Source: a virus
DNA: 64,000 bases
Strand: one strand, 5' to 3'
Virus record (IMG/VR): IMGVR_UViG_3300025141_016046
Coordinates: 1-64,000 of that record
In this document: positions 7,489 to 16,622 of the stretch, one piece after another
Layout: every line of letters starts with the position of its first letter
How positions within the stretch are numbered: position 1 is the first letter of the stretch
Translations under genes and position numbers: made by a program
Notes under the pieces: model-generated
Databases searched by the model: none
Told to the model about the DNA's origin: nothing
The model's input: the letters and a program-made list of their open reading frames with translations, nothing else

Positions 7489-9612
7489 CTATGCTAACTC
7501 TTCGTCCTCATCTTTGGCTTCACCAAGAATTTGACTGTTACTAATATTTATTCTACTCTCAAGTGATTTCAAAGTTGATCTTAAATCTGATGTCATCTTT
7601 GCTTGATATTGTGACTTTTCATTAAAGAAATTCTCAAAAAATGACTCTTCGTCTATTTCAAGTGATTCCTCTGATTCTGCTAAGGGATTTGGGTTCAAGA
7701 GCCCTTTGAGATCTCTTCCAAGAGTTTTTGTACCATACGGATCTCCAAAGTTAGACCCCTTGCTTCGATCTATTCCTGTACCGCCCATTGGGTCTGGAAA
7801 CATGCCTCTATCACCCATTGCTGTGACAGCATTTTTTACCCTTCTCCTTCTGTTTCTTTTTTCTCTTTCGACAGGTGTGTAGTCACAGCCCTCATCAGCA
7901 TCCTTTTTATCATCCCCTGACTCTTTCTTGTCATCATCATTGTCATCTCTTCCATCTTCAGAGATTAGAGAAGAATATTTTTTAATTTTATTTTGAGCTC
8001 TAATTGGAGCTGATTCGTCATCTAGCCTAAACTTAACAACGTTGTCACTATCTACATCACTTTCATCAAGATCTGTTTGAGGCTGAGGAGAAGAAGATCC
8101 AATAAGAACAGGAAGCCCTCTTGTGTTCATATCATCAGATGCCATTTCTTCTTCTGGACCCTCGCCGCCCGCATCTTCATCACCGCCTTCACCACCTTCA
8201 CCGCCAGACTCAGGAAGCTTTGCTTCTTCAATTTGAAGATCTATAAGCTTATCCTCCATCTTTCCTTTTTCTATCTCGTCTATTTGCTTATCAGTTAGCC
8301 CAAGAATTGTCTTTCTTAAAAAGTTTCTATCAACCATTCCTTCAGGTGCATTTCCTGCTATCTCAAACCTAGATCTAAAAAGCTCGAGTTTCTGCTGTTG
8401 TGCAACTGTAGATGGATTAGAAAGGCTTAGACTAAAATCTAAAAGATCTTCACCCTCGAACCCAAAAGTATAAAGATGAATTATTGCGACTTTGTTTAGT
8501 TCAGAAATTATTGTTCTCTGAATTTTATTAATTGCACGGGAGAATCTTATGTCTTCCTGTGCAAGTGTGGCTTTTGCGCCTAGTCCTTCATCATAGCCAA
8601 GATAGGCTTTTGGAATCTTAAGCGCTGCAAAAAGCTTCTTTTGAATATACTGAACATCTTCAATTGCAGTAGCATTTTGACCACCTGCTAGGGTGTCAAT
8701 AGTTGTGCCTGACTCAGAGCCACGGACAGGAAGATAGTAATCCTCATCAACTGAAAGTGGGTTATATCTCAGGTCAACTCTTCCCGTGTTCTTATCAACA
8801 ACCTGTGCCCTCTTTAATGTTGACTGAACCTGCTCCATATAATTTGGAATATCTTCTGGCGGGACATTTCCTACGTCTATTTTAAAAACTCTTCTCTCTG
8901 GAGATCTAACAACACGATAGACTAGCATTGCGTCTTCCACAAGAATTAACTGTCTCCATATTCTTCTAGCTGATTCAAGAACAGAAGATCCGTATGGAAG
9001 AAATGCATCATTTCCAAGAAGCCTAAAGTGAGTTACTTGCCAATTTTCTAAAACTTGGTTGCCTTGTGTTACCCATCTGTATCTAACAGCCATTGGATCT
9101 TGTGGGTCGAAACCCTCTTCTCTTTCTATCTCATTGACTGGAATTGGCAAGACGTTTATGACACCATGCTCTGGGCTTAAATCGTTAAAAAGAAAAAAGT
9201 CTCCGTACTTACAGAGATTTCTTACCCAAGATGTTAGATTAAATTCAATATTAATCGTGTCAAGAAAAAGATCTTCAAGAAGCTGCTTAATTTTAGGATT
9301 TTCTGAATGTATGTGTAGACAGTGTCCATTTTCATCAGTAGCGGCAGACTCTTCAGCGTATACATCCAGAGCACTTGCTATTTCAGGTGTATACTCCATC
9401 TCGCTGAAATCAGAATATCTAGCCATTCTGTCATATGTTCCATATGCACTCATCGCAGTGCTATAGACGTGGCTTTGAGTCTTTCCAAATACGTCAAACG
9501 CAGAAGAAGGGCTGTCACCTCTAGTTGCCTTAATTCTTCTCTTTACAACCGGTCCGCTTCTAAATAGCTTTGTCAGCCTTCTAAAGAGACCTTCTCTATT
9601 ACTTTCTGCCAT
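7489..9612 (-). CDS. 20: Portal protein (T4 gp20-like)
   Basis: The portal dodecamer forms the DNA entry vertex and nucleates head assembly. Recognisable gp20 features are the YTPEIASALDVYAEE block (about residues 74-88), the WQVTHFRLLG segment, a helix with LESARRIWRQLILVEDAMLVYR (split here by position about 214-235) and the KKLFAALKIPKAYLGYDE region with the following ATLAQEDIRFSRAI. At 707 aa it is longer than T4 gp20 (524). The surplus is a C-terminal tail, very rich in Gly, Glu and Asp (from about residue 470) and then basic (RNRRRRVKN). The start is an ATG at 9612, and a candidate T4-type late promoter lies 46 bases upstream. Confidence 0.93.
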   Translation of the reverse strand: MAESNREGLFRRLTKLFRSGPVVKRRIKATRGDSPSSAFDVFGKTQSHVYSTAMSAYGTYDRMARYSDFSEMEYTPEIASALDVYAEESAATDENGHCLHIHSENPKIKQLLEDLFLDTINIEFNLTSWVRNLCKYGDFFLFNDLSPEHGVINVLPIPVNEIEREEGFDPQDPMAVRYRWVTQGNQVLENWQVTHFRLLGNDAFLPYGSSVLESARRIWRQLILVEDAMLVYRVVRSPERRVFKIDVGNVPPEDIPNYMEQVQSTLKRAQVVDKNTGRVDLRYNPLSVDEDYYLPVRGSESGTTIDTLAGGQNATAIEDVQYIQKKLFAALKIPKAYLGYDEGLGAKATLAQEDIRFSRAINKIQRTIISELNKVAIIHLYTFGFEGEDLLDFSLSLSNPSTVAQQQKLELFRSRFEIAGNAPEGMVDRNFLRKTILGLTDKQIDEIEKGKMEDKLIDLQIEEAKLPESGGEGGEGGDEDAGGEGPEEEMASDDMNTRGLPVLIGSSSPQPQTDLDESDVDSDNVVKFRLDDESAPIRAQNKIKKYSSLISEDGRDDNDDDKKESGDDKKDADEGCDYTPVEREKRNRRRRVKNAVTAMGDRGMFPDPMGGTGIDRSKGSNFGDPYGTKTLGRDLKGLLNPNPLAESEESLEIDEESFFENFFNEKSQYQAKMTSDLRSTLKSLESRINISNSQILGEAKDEDEELA

Positions 9613-9657
9613 GAATATCTCCAGATCAAATATACTATAATAGTCGATCTACATAAA

Positions 9658-11283
9658 TTATTTATACACCCAATCATATTCAGGAGGTATAATGTTCCTT
9701 TCTCCCCACTTATCTTGCCATTTTCCTGGCTTTTTTCCATCTGTATCTGTCCTTACTGGGTTATAAGGTCTTGCTTCTGTGAGTGCACCTGGCATATCCC
9801 TGGGCATATCGAAAGTATTCTGCTTTACAGACATAGCCTCCAGCATTGCCTTATTTAAGGCTGCTGAATTTCTACTATGATCAGATGCTGAGTCATAAAG
9901 CCATAGGCCTATTGCAAGGCTCATGACAAGATCGTCATTATAGTTTCCCCGCATTGCCTGAGCCCTGTTCCCTTTCCAGATAAAGGTCTTCATTTCTTCA
10001 TAAAACCTAGAAGAGTAGATTCTAATCTGTTTATTTCTAATAACCTCTTCAAGCTTTGTCAAGATCATTCCGCGTGTCTTTCCGCTGGTAGTGAATCCTG
10101 CTATAGATGTATCTCCAGGTGGGATATAGTCACCAATTGTAACAGCTTTTCTTCGCCTGTAATAAAGTGCTGGATAGTTTAAGTCTTTTAGCTTTATAAT
10201 TGTAGCAAATCCATAGCTGTTATTTTCTGGACATACAAGAGCTTTATTGTATTTCAAACCAAACTGATTGATAAGAACAGCGAAGTCATCTGGGGGAATT
10301 TTTCCCTTATACTCAGCCACTACTTCTCCCTCATCAATATCAATAATATGAAAGGAGGAATAGTCCTTAGAATCACCTCTTGCAACATCTGCAGATAATA
10401 CATACCTGTGATCTGATAGTGGGTACTTCCATATCCAGACACTCATGTCACGCCCGTCTCTGTCAATTGGACTTCTTATCTGTGAGTGAAGGTATTTTAA
10501 ATCTTCATCAGTAAGAAACGTTTCCCCAGAAGAAGCAAAGTCACAAAGATACTCTTGTGCAACCTTTCTAGCAGAAAAGTTTCTCGTTTCTTTATCAAAC
10601 CATTCTTGATCTCTTTCTGGGTGAACATCCCATGGAAGTCTGATAGCTTTGAACTCATTTAGCCCAGCCTCAGCATTTGTAAAAAGCTCATGATATTGAC
10701 CGCCAACTCCGTTAGGTGTAGACAGAATAACGACTCGACCACCTGTTGAAATTGTGGGATATAATCCCATCCAAAGCTCGTCAAAATTTCTAACAAATGC
10801 AGCCTCATCAACGATAAGCAAAGACAGTGCTTCTGATCGTCCAGCATCCTCAGAGGTTGGGATAGCTTTAATTGATGATCCATGACTAAACTCTAAAAGC
10901 TGCTTATTATTAGTAACAATTTGAGGAAGAACTAGCCACGGTGGCAGATTTCTTATCATTGTTTTAACTTTTTTAATAAAGTTCTGAGCAACACTTAGCT
11001 TTGTTGCAATAACAAGAATATTCTTATCTTTTTGAAAGATTGCCAGCCATGTAGCGTATGCAGCCGTTAAAGTAGAGAGGCCTAGCTGTCTGGACTTGAC
11101 TATTATTGAAAATCTATTTTGAATAAAGTCATCTACACATTGATCCTGAAATGGATATGTGTCAAAGGGTATTAAGCCTCTGACTGGATGCTGGATCTTG
11201 GTATATTTGTTAAAGAAGTATACGGGATCCTTTCCGCACTTAATGATCTCTTTAATCTGTCTTGACTTATTTGTGGACGCCAT
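9658..11283 (-). CDS. 17: Terminase large subunit (T4 gp17-like)
   Basis: This is the packaging motor ATPase and headful nuclease. The ATPase part shows the terminase Walker A SRQLGLST (residues 64-71), Walker B LLIVDE (155-160, catalytic Glu160) and the coupling motif STPN (188-191). The RNase H-like nuclease part shows LSADVARG (Asp299), CPENN (Glu353) and YNDDLVMS (Asp450/Asp451). The length of 541 aa is slightly under T4 gp17 (610). The start overlaps the preceding stop (TAATG). No recognisable small subunit is seen; the preceding 126-aa gene is in the usual place for one but does not look like gp16. Confidence 0.95.
   Translation of the reverse strand: MASTNKSRQIKEIIKCGKDPVYFFNKYTKIQHPVRGLIPFDTYPFQDQCVDDFIQNRFSIIVKSRQLGLSTLTAAYATWLAIFQKDKNILVIATKLSVAQNFIKKVKTMIRNLPPWLVLPQIVTNNKQLLEFSHGSSIKAIPTSEDAGRSEALSLLIVDEAAFVRNFDELWMGLYPTISTGGRVVILSTPNGVGGQYHELFTNAEAGLNEFKAIRLPWDVHPERDQEWFDKETRNFSARKVAQEYLCDFASSGETFLTDEDLKYLHSQIRSPIDRDGRDMSVWIWKYPLSDHRYVLSADVARGDSKDYSSFHIIDIDEGEVVAEYKGKIPPDDFAVLINQFGLKYNKALVCPENNSYGFATIIKLKDLNYPALYYRRRKAVTIGDYIPPGDTSIAGFTTSGKTRGMILTKLEEVIRNKQIRIYSSRFYEEMKTFIWKGNRAQAMRGNYNDDLVMSLAIGLWLYDSASDHSRNSAALNKAMLEAMSVKQNTFDMPRDMPGALTEARPYNPVRTDTDGKKPGKWQDKWGERNIIPPEYDWVYK
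9659..9666 (-). promoter_or_regulatory. Candidate T4-type late promoter upstream of the portal gene
   Basis: The minus strand reads TATAAATA here, an exact match to the T4 late-promoter core recognised by the gp55 sigma factor. A gp55-like gene is present at 49096-49836. The match lies over the terminase stop codon and 46 bases ahead of the portal ATG, which leaves a normal leader. In such AT-rich DNA an 8-base match can occur by chance, and it also encodes the Tyr-Lys-stop end of the terminase, so confidence is limited. Confidence 0.4.
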
Positions 11284-11663
11284 TATTCCACGCGAAAAGT
11301 TGTTATTCTCTTATAGTATGCATTTCTTCTAGGTGAAAAGGCAGATGCAGTAATTACATCAACAACATCTCTTGAATTTAGCTCCTTAACTTTTAGCGAT
11401 CTATCTGCTCTAGACTTAAATTCTTTTTTTATGCTTTTCATATAGTCGTTTATTAGCTTTATCGACTCCTCTTCATGCCTCTCAGCAAGCTTTCTTGTCT
11501 CATATACAGAACCTAAGTTTACAATTGTCATGTACGTAACAGAAAATTTATCATCCTGCAAGCTTGTTTTAATTGATACCGTTGGAGACATAACTGTTGA
11601 AGACTTTCCAAATGTTGTATCACAAATATCTCCCAGTATATTGACTTCTCTAAAGTTTAACAT
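11283..11663 (-). CDS. Hypothetical protein upstream of terminase (126 aa)
   Basis: No family is recognised. The N-terminal half looks like beta strands (SPTVSIKTSLQDDKFSVTYM), while the middle is a long charged helix (about residues 60-95, EERHEEESIK-type composition with many Lys/Glu/Arg). The C-terminus ends in RNAYYKRITTFRVE. The gene is translationally coupled to the terminase large subunit (TAATG at 11283). A small-terminase or packaging-accessory role is possible from position alone, but I see no helix-turn-helix or other support. Confidence 0.6.
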   Translation of the reverse strand: MLNFREVNILGDICDTTFGKSSTVMSPTVSIKTSLQDDKFSVTYMTIVNLGSVYETRKLAERHEEESIKLINDYMKSIKKEFKSRADRSLKVKELNSRDVVDVITASAFSPRRNAYYKRITTFRVE

Positions 11664-11692
11664 AGTTGTTTACTCCTTCTTCTATATATTTT

Positions 11693-12001
11693 CTACAGAG
11701 AGAAAGAAATAGAATCAGTAGCTCTTCTATTCTTTTCTTCTTTTATTTTATTGGCTTCTGGTCGCCATCCACTAAGCCAGGCATCTTGATTTCCATCTGC
11801 CCATAATGATCCACAAGAAAAACAGCAGCTATATTTTTCATAATACTGTCTATCTAATTCACCATTCATACAGATTTCACATAGCTCACAAAAAATAGGA
11901 ACAACCTTAAAGGACTCAATAGGCTTTATAATAGTAAATCCAAGCCTATGGTTAATTTGAATAGTGTCGTTTGAAATTTTAGTTGTACGTGATTTTGGCA
12001 T
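11693..12001 (-). CDS. Small cysteine-rich, zinc-ribbon-like protein (102 aa)
   Basis: Six cysteines are clustered in the centre: FCELCEIC (about residues 38-45) and SCCFSCG (about 58-64). Their CXXC-type spacing suggests one zinc-ribbon or similar metal site. The N-terminus is short and basic and the C-terminus is charged. There is no further match I can name. Its ATG lies inside the end of the upstream nuclease/ATPase gene (23-base overlap), so the two are probably co-translated. A nucleic-acid-binding accessory role is a guess. Confidence 0.6.
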   Translation of the reverse strand: MPKSRTTKISNDTIQINHRLGFTIIKPIESFKVVPIFCELCEICMNGELDRQYYEKYSCCFSCGSLWADGNQDAWLSGWRPEANKIKEEKNRRATDSISFSL

Positions 12002-15000
12002 CTTTTCCGCTAGATAATATATCTAAAGTATTGTCAACAGCATCTTTAACTCCATCAACATGAGAAATTATCATAATATTTTTAAACCACTTTCTCATAG
12101 AATCCAAAAGCCTATTGCATGCTGCAACATTGTTCTCATCTAGTGTACCAAATCCTTCATCAATAATAAATACATCAGGCTTGGGAAGTGATGACACATT
12201 AATCAGTGCAACTCTTATAGCCAGAGAAGATATCATCTTTTCCATTCCAGAGCCAAGTTCAATAACTCTTCTAGAGTCTCCATAATTTATAAATACATCC
12301 ATTGAGTTGGTGTCTGAATCAGCTTCTAGCTCAACTGTAAATCCCATCACACCCTGAAGAATCTTTGATATTTCATTATTGATGTAGGGTAGTTGAGATT
12401 TCATAATAAGTCTTGGAATTCCTTTTTTTGACACACCTTGCATAATCAGATCGTAGACTTCAAGCTCAGAAGAAATTTTATCTGACTCTAGCTTCTCATC
12501 TCTTAGATTTGCAAGCCTCAGTTCAAACTTTCCAGCCTGCTCAACAAGCGATATTCTCTTAGCATCTACTTGTGTTATTTTTTCCAAGATTTCAGAAATT
12601 TTCTTCTTTAGTTTAATTGCAACGCTGCCCTCTTCATCATCTACTACGTGTATTTCCATATTTGCAAGATCATCACGAGATCTATCTAGCTTTCTTTTCA
12701 GCTCACTAATTTCACTTTCTATTTCATGAACTCTAATTTTTGTAGATGAAATGGAGACCCTAAGAGAAGATTCTTTACCAATTAGGCTGTCATATCTTTT
12801 AATCTTCCCTTCAAGATCTTGTGATTCAAGAGACTTAATTCTCCTTCTTGACTCTCTGGCCTGAGAACTTAAAAGAGATATTAGGTCTTTTTGATCGTCT
12901 ATTTTAAGCTTATTTTTATGAGAATCCTTAATAAACTTACAGCTAGGAAATTCACTGCCACATGGAATTCCTTCTAGCTTTTTAACAGATTTTTCTTGAT
13001 TTTTTAATATAGTCTTCTGTCTGTCAATCTCATGCTCTAGCTTTAAAAGATCTGTCTTAGTAGATCTTAGTGTCAAGAGATCTTCCTTAATTTTATCAAG
13101 TGGAAATTGAGACTTAACAGAATCAATCTTAGAAATCTTATCCTCTGAACTAGAAATTGATGCTAAAAGGTTATCTAGATCTTTCTTAATTTCAGTAATC
13201 GATGCTAGCGTTGAAGATATTAAATTTTTCTGATTTTTAATATCAGACATGGTGACAACTTCTCGATCAGGAGAAACAGCAAGTTGTATTTTTAATTCCT
13301 GATGCTGTGATCTTAGCTTATTTAAGAGTATTTCAAGATTTGATATCTTACCCCTCTTGTCCTTTATTTGTTCTTCTTGAACTTTTATCTCAGTATCCCA
13401 GTCAATCTTTGGCAGATTCTTTGCCCTAAGTCTGATCTGAGAAGACTCCTCCTTTGCCATGAAAAACATCTGATCGAATATTTCTAAATCAAGAAATTTA
13501 TTTAAAATATTTTTTCTAGAAGTAGCCTTTTCCTTAATAAATGCATTCATCTCTCCCTGAGATGATAGAGAAGTTAATAGGAAGTCATCAGAAGATCCAA
13601 TCAAGCTTTGAATAATCTTTTCTGTGTCTCTTCTTTGCTCTCCAGACATGTCTTCTATTACAAACCCATCTTCATTAATCTTTGATAGAGAGAGATTTGT
13701 AGTTGAATACACATGTCCCTTTCTTGCTTGGTGCTTAACAGTGCTTCTTTCAATTCTATATCTGATACTGTTTACATCAATATCAACCTGTGCGTGACAG
13801 TGCTTCTTTCTAGTGTTGATAATGTGAATATTTTTAATACTCCCTCTATCAGTAGTATTATACAGGCAATACATTAGAGATCCAATTATAGAAGATTTTC
13901 CTTGTCTATTTTTTCCAAATATTCCTGTAATTCCACCTAGCTTATCAAAGTTTAGTAAATTACCCTTACCGTATCCAAAAGTATTATCAAATCCTAGACG
14001 TCTAATAGACCATCTAATATTTCTAGATACAGACTCTTTTTTTGAGATTTGACTTATGTAATTGGAAATCTTTTCTTCAATTTTTTCCCACGTATCATTA
14101 GAGATATCTGTATTCTCATAGTAATTTCTCATAAGCCGCTGATGGACAGAAAAATCTCTAAGATTTTTCTTTGAAAAAGACTCACCATCTGTTTCAATTA
14201 TTCCTGGATCAACTGCGTGATCCATTTTAAATACAATCTCTGTTGCACTTTTTTGATCCTTTAGGCGTTTATACAGTGTTGTAATGTCAGACTGATGTAT
14301 TTTTCTATCAGATCTGATTCTAAACCTAGATCTATCAAACAGGCTTCCAGTTAGTGCAAGAGTAGAATCTACACTTCCTAGCCAGTCTATTGTAACAAAG
14401 GGCTGCTTGTGCTGAATTTCATAGAACTTGACGTCAAAATCGTCTTTAGATCTAATATCCCAAAATAAGAATCCTTTTCCTGGATCTTCGCCATAGTTTT
14501 GTTGAATTGATGAGCCACAGTATGCTATTGTCTTTTCTTCATTTAAAAACTGAGATTTATGAATATCGCCTAAAAGTGCAAAGTCATAGTCAGAAAAGAA
14601 TTCAAGATCAACTTCACCCTCTATCTCCCAGTCAATGTCTGTCTTAGAGCCCCAGACACCTCCATGATAAAGTGCAATATTTACCTCATCTTTAACAGGT
14701 GTAACATCCTTCCACCCCTCTTCGTCAAAGCATGAAAAGACGCACCAGTTAAACCCTGTTACACCCGTAGGGTAAACGCCTGATTCCTTATAGAGATGAA
14801 CTCTGTGATTATCCAGAGCTGACAGGATTGGACTAATAGCATCCTGGCGATCTCTATTGTTAAGAAGGCCATCGTGGTTTCCTAAAATAACATGAACTTC
14901 ACATATTTTAGACAGCTCAGTAAACCACCAGCAAAGACAATCAATCAACTCAGGAGAAATCCCCTGGGTCTTAGAATGAACTATATCCCCACCTATATAG

Positions 15001-15116
15001 ATAACATCTGGGTCGAGTTCCCTAACTTGCTTTATAAAAGCTGAGAACGACTCTATGTATTCTTCATGACGAGAAAGTCCACGCCAGTGGACATCTGCTA
15101 TGTGGACTATCCTCAT
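11979..15116 (-). CDS. Fused SbcD/Mre11-SbcC/Rad50 recombination nuclease-ATPase (gp47-gp46 fusion)
   Basis: This single 1045-residue chain joins two proteins that are separate in T4 (gp47 and gp46). Residues 1 to about 335 are a calcineurin-type nuclease: ADVH (Asp8, His10), GGDIVH (Asp44), GNHD (80-82), His151 and GDIHK (183-187, where Mre11 usually has GHxH). From about 365 follows a Rad50/SMC-type ATPase: Walker A GKNRQGKSS (401-409), long coiled-coil arms, a hook-like pair Cys719 and Cys726 (CX6C instead of the usual CXXC), a signature-like ELGSGMEK (953-960) and Walker B FIIDE (983-987) with a TLDEN D-loop. The family processes double-strand breaks for recombination-dependent replication. 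The ATG directly precedes the first motif, so the start is secure, though no good ribosome-binding site is visible. Confidence 0.93.
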   Translation of the reverse strand: MRIVHIADVHWRGLSRHEEYIESFSAFIKQVRELDPDVIYIGGDIVHSKTQGISPELIDCLCWWFTELSKICEVHVILGNHDGLLNNRDRQDAISPILSALDNHRVHLYKESGVYPTGVTGFNWCVFSCFDEEGWKDVTPVKDEVNIALYHGGVWGSKTDIDWEIEGEVDLEFFSDYDFALLGDIHKSQFLNEEKTIAYCGSSIQQNYGEDPGKGFLFWDIRSKDDFDVKFYEIQHKQPFVTIDWLGSVDSTLALTGSLFDRSRFRIRSDRKIHQSDITTLYKRLKDQKSATEIVFKMDHAVDPGIIETDGESFSKKNLRDFSVHQRLMRNYYENTDISNDTWEKIEEKISNYISQISKKESVSRNIRWSIRRLGFDNTFGYGKGNLLNFDKLGGITGIFGKNRQGKSSIIGSLMYCLYNTTDRGSIKNIHIINTRKKHCHAQVDIDVNSIRYRIERSTVKHQARKGHVYSTTNLSLSKINEDGFVIEDMSGEQRRDTEKIIQSLIGSSDDFLLTSLSSQGEMNAFIKEKATSRKNILNKFLDLEIFDQMFFMAKEESSQIRLRAKNLPKIDWDTEIKVQEEQIKDKRGKISNLEILLNKLRSQHQELKIQLAVSPDREVVTMSDIKNQKNLISSTLASITEIKKDLDNLLASISSSEDKISKIDSVKSQFPLDKIKEDLLTLRSTKTDLLKLEHEIDRQKTILKNQEKSVKKLEGIPCGSEFPSCKFIKDSHKNKLKIDDQKDLISLLSSQARESRRRIKSLESQDLEGKIKRYDSLIGKESSLRVSISSTKIRVHEIESEISELKRKLDRSRDDLANMEIHVVDDEEGSVAIKLKKKISEILEKITQVDAKRISLVEQAGKFELRLANLRDEKLESDKISSELEVYDLIMQGVSKKGIPRLIMKSQLPYINNEISKILQGVMGFTVELEADSDTNSMDVFINYGDSRRVIELGSGMEKMISSLAIRVALINVSSLPKPDVFIIDEGFGTLDENNVAACNRLLDSMRKWFKNIMIISHVDGVKDAVDNTLDILSSGKDAKITYN

Positions 15117-15157
15117 ATAATTTATATTATTCTATTGGGCTCTCATTGTACAAGGTA

Positions 15158-15592
15158 CTAGCCTTTCATTCTATTAAGCTTGTACTCAAGATAGTGCTTA
15201 ATTTTTCCAATATCATTATCCATTACAGATATTTTTGATTGAACCCATTCAGGAAGATCATCGTCGTCATGGAGCATATCGTGAAGGCTTTGAGCATATC
15301 TTGCAACCTTGAATAGCTGGCTCCTTGTCATTCGTGCCTCTCTATCTCCTGAAGGGCTGTCACCATAGCTTAGGTTTCTTCCGTCTTCATCATGATCAGA
15401 ATGCCTTGCACCACATGGTCCGACAGGATGACCCAGTTTACATTTTTTACAAGTAGGGTTTGGTGACTGTCCCGGGATGTCTCTTTCTGGCTGAAGGCCT
15501 AAGACATCAGGCCTTGAAAAAACAGCATCCTCTTCAAGATCTGCCATTACTTCTCTAATAATATTTCTTAGCTGAGACTTGCTTATCTTCAT
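15158..15592 (-). CDS. Hypothetical protein with docking-like N-terminus and helical C-terminus (144 aa)
   Basis: The function is unknown. The N-terminal helix (KISKSQLRNIIREVMADL) resembles that of the 175-aa protein at 5040-5567. A middle region has clustered Cys/His (CKKCKLGHPVGPCGARH, about residues 48-64), possibly a metal site. The C-terminal part (about 88-140) is helical with LPEWVQSKISVMDNDIGKI, a pattern I have seen in small proteins of large marine phages but to which no function is attached. An AGAGGA ribosome-binding site precedes the ATG. It sits between primase and the recombination nuclease. Confidence 0.65.
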   Translation of the reverse strand: MKISKSQLRNIIREVMADLEEDAVFSRPDVLGLQPERDIPGQSPNPTCKKCKLGHPVGPCGARHSDHDEDGRNLSYGDSPSGDREARMTRSQLFKVARYAQSLHDMLHDDDDLPEWVQSKISVMDNDIGKIKHYLEYKLNRMKG

Positions 15593-15628
15593 CTTATTCC
15601 TCTCGCATACAAAGATAAATATTATGAA

Positions 15629-16609
15629 CTAGAGAAGAGATCCACTTCTAATGGCGCCAATTCTCATCTTAAGCCTCTGATTTGGATTCCAGGGTGCGGA
15701 TTCTTTCTTAATATTTTTAAACTCTTCTTTTGACATGGAGCCAACATCTGAAAAATCACCCAAGCACGCCATTCTAACATCACACCCATAGGAAGTTAGA
15801 AGCTTAGCTATTTCCTGTTCTTTTATTTTCATATCTGAATCCATTGCTAGAATGACTGGTGTTTGATTGGATACAATTCTAGAAAATAAAAGGTAGTCAT
15901 CTCTTAAGCTTGACCCTAACATGCACGTAGAGTTTTCTCCTGCTTTAAACATGTCAAATGGACCTTCAACAATGACAAGCTCTTTTTTCCAGTCGATATC
16001 AATCTCATTAAAGACAATATTCTTTTTATTGTTGTTGGAGTTGATATACTTTCTTCTAACCCCTCTATCAACAGCCCTGGTTACAAAATAATTTAACTCA
16101 CCAAATAAATCAAAAGAAGGAACTATTACCCTCCTTTTAAACCTTCCGCTTCTTGAAGTTCCAAGCCTATATCTCCAAAGATCTCTCTCACATAACCCAC
16201 GAGATCTAAGATACGATATGCATGATCTTATGTCCGGATCTATTGATTTTTGAAAATCTGCTAAAAGAATAAAATCTTCAGGAAGTCTAATTGCATCCTT
16301 GTCTTCAATAATTGAAATCTTATCTATTGTAGAACTAGATCCAGAATACTTTAAAAAAACCTCTATATCATCTCTTGTTCCGTGCTTCTTTAGAACAGAA
16401 AGTATTGTCTTCCCTTTTAGCCCACATGACCAGCAATGGCATTGCCATGTATCTAAATTAACATAAAACTTCTTTTTATTTCCCTTGCCGCACTGTGGGC
16501 AGGAAAATATAGCGTTTTGCTGCTTTCTATCAAGTTCACATGAGCCAAAGACTCGTCTTAGAAATGATATCTTTTGTGTAAATGTAACCACAATAATATC
16601 ATAACACAA
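15629..16609 (-). CDS. DNA primase, DnaG/Toprim type (T4 gp61 counterpart)
   Basis: This enzyme makes RNA primers for lagging-strand replication. The N-terminal zinc-binding part has CPQC (residues 37-40) and CHCWSC (57-62), a CXXC...CXXC ribbon. The Toprim part shows LVIVEGPFD (Glu215) and ILAMDSDM (Asp257, Asp259). The length of 326 aa is close to T4 gp61 (342). The start is uncertain: the longest reading begins at a TTG (16609), a GTG six codons later is also possible, and no clear ribosome-binding site is visible for either. No replicative helicase gene lies beside it in this window. Confidence 0.88.
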   Translation of the reverse strand: MCYDIIVVTFTQKISFLRRVFGSCELDRKQQNAIFSCPQCGKGNKKKFYVNLDTWQCHCWSCGLKGKTILSVLKKHGTRDDIEVFLKYSGSSSTIDKISIIEDKDAIRLPEDFILLADFQKSIDPDIRSCISYLRSRGLCERDLWRYRLGTSRSGRFKRRVIVPSFDLFGELNYFVTRAVDRGVRRKYINSNNNKKNIVFNEIDIDWKKELVIVEGPFDMFKAGENSTCMLGSSLRDDYLLFSRIVSNQTPVILAMDSDMKIKEQEIAKLLTSYGCDVRMACLGDFSDVGSMSKEEFKNIKKESAPWNPNQRLKMRIGAIRSGSLL

Positions 16610-16622
16610 CTTGATATTATTT

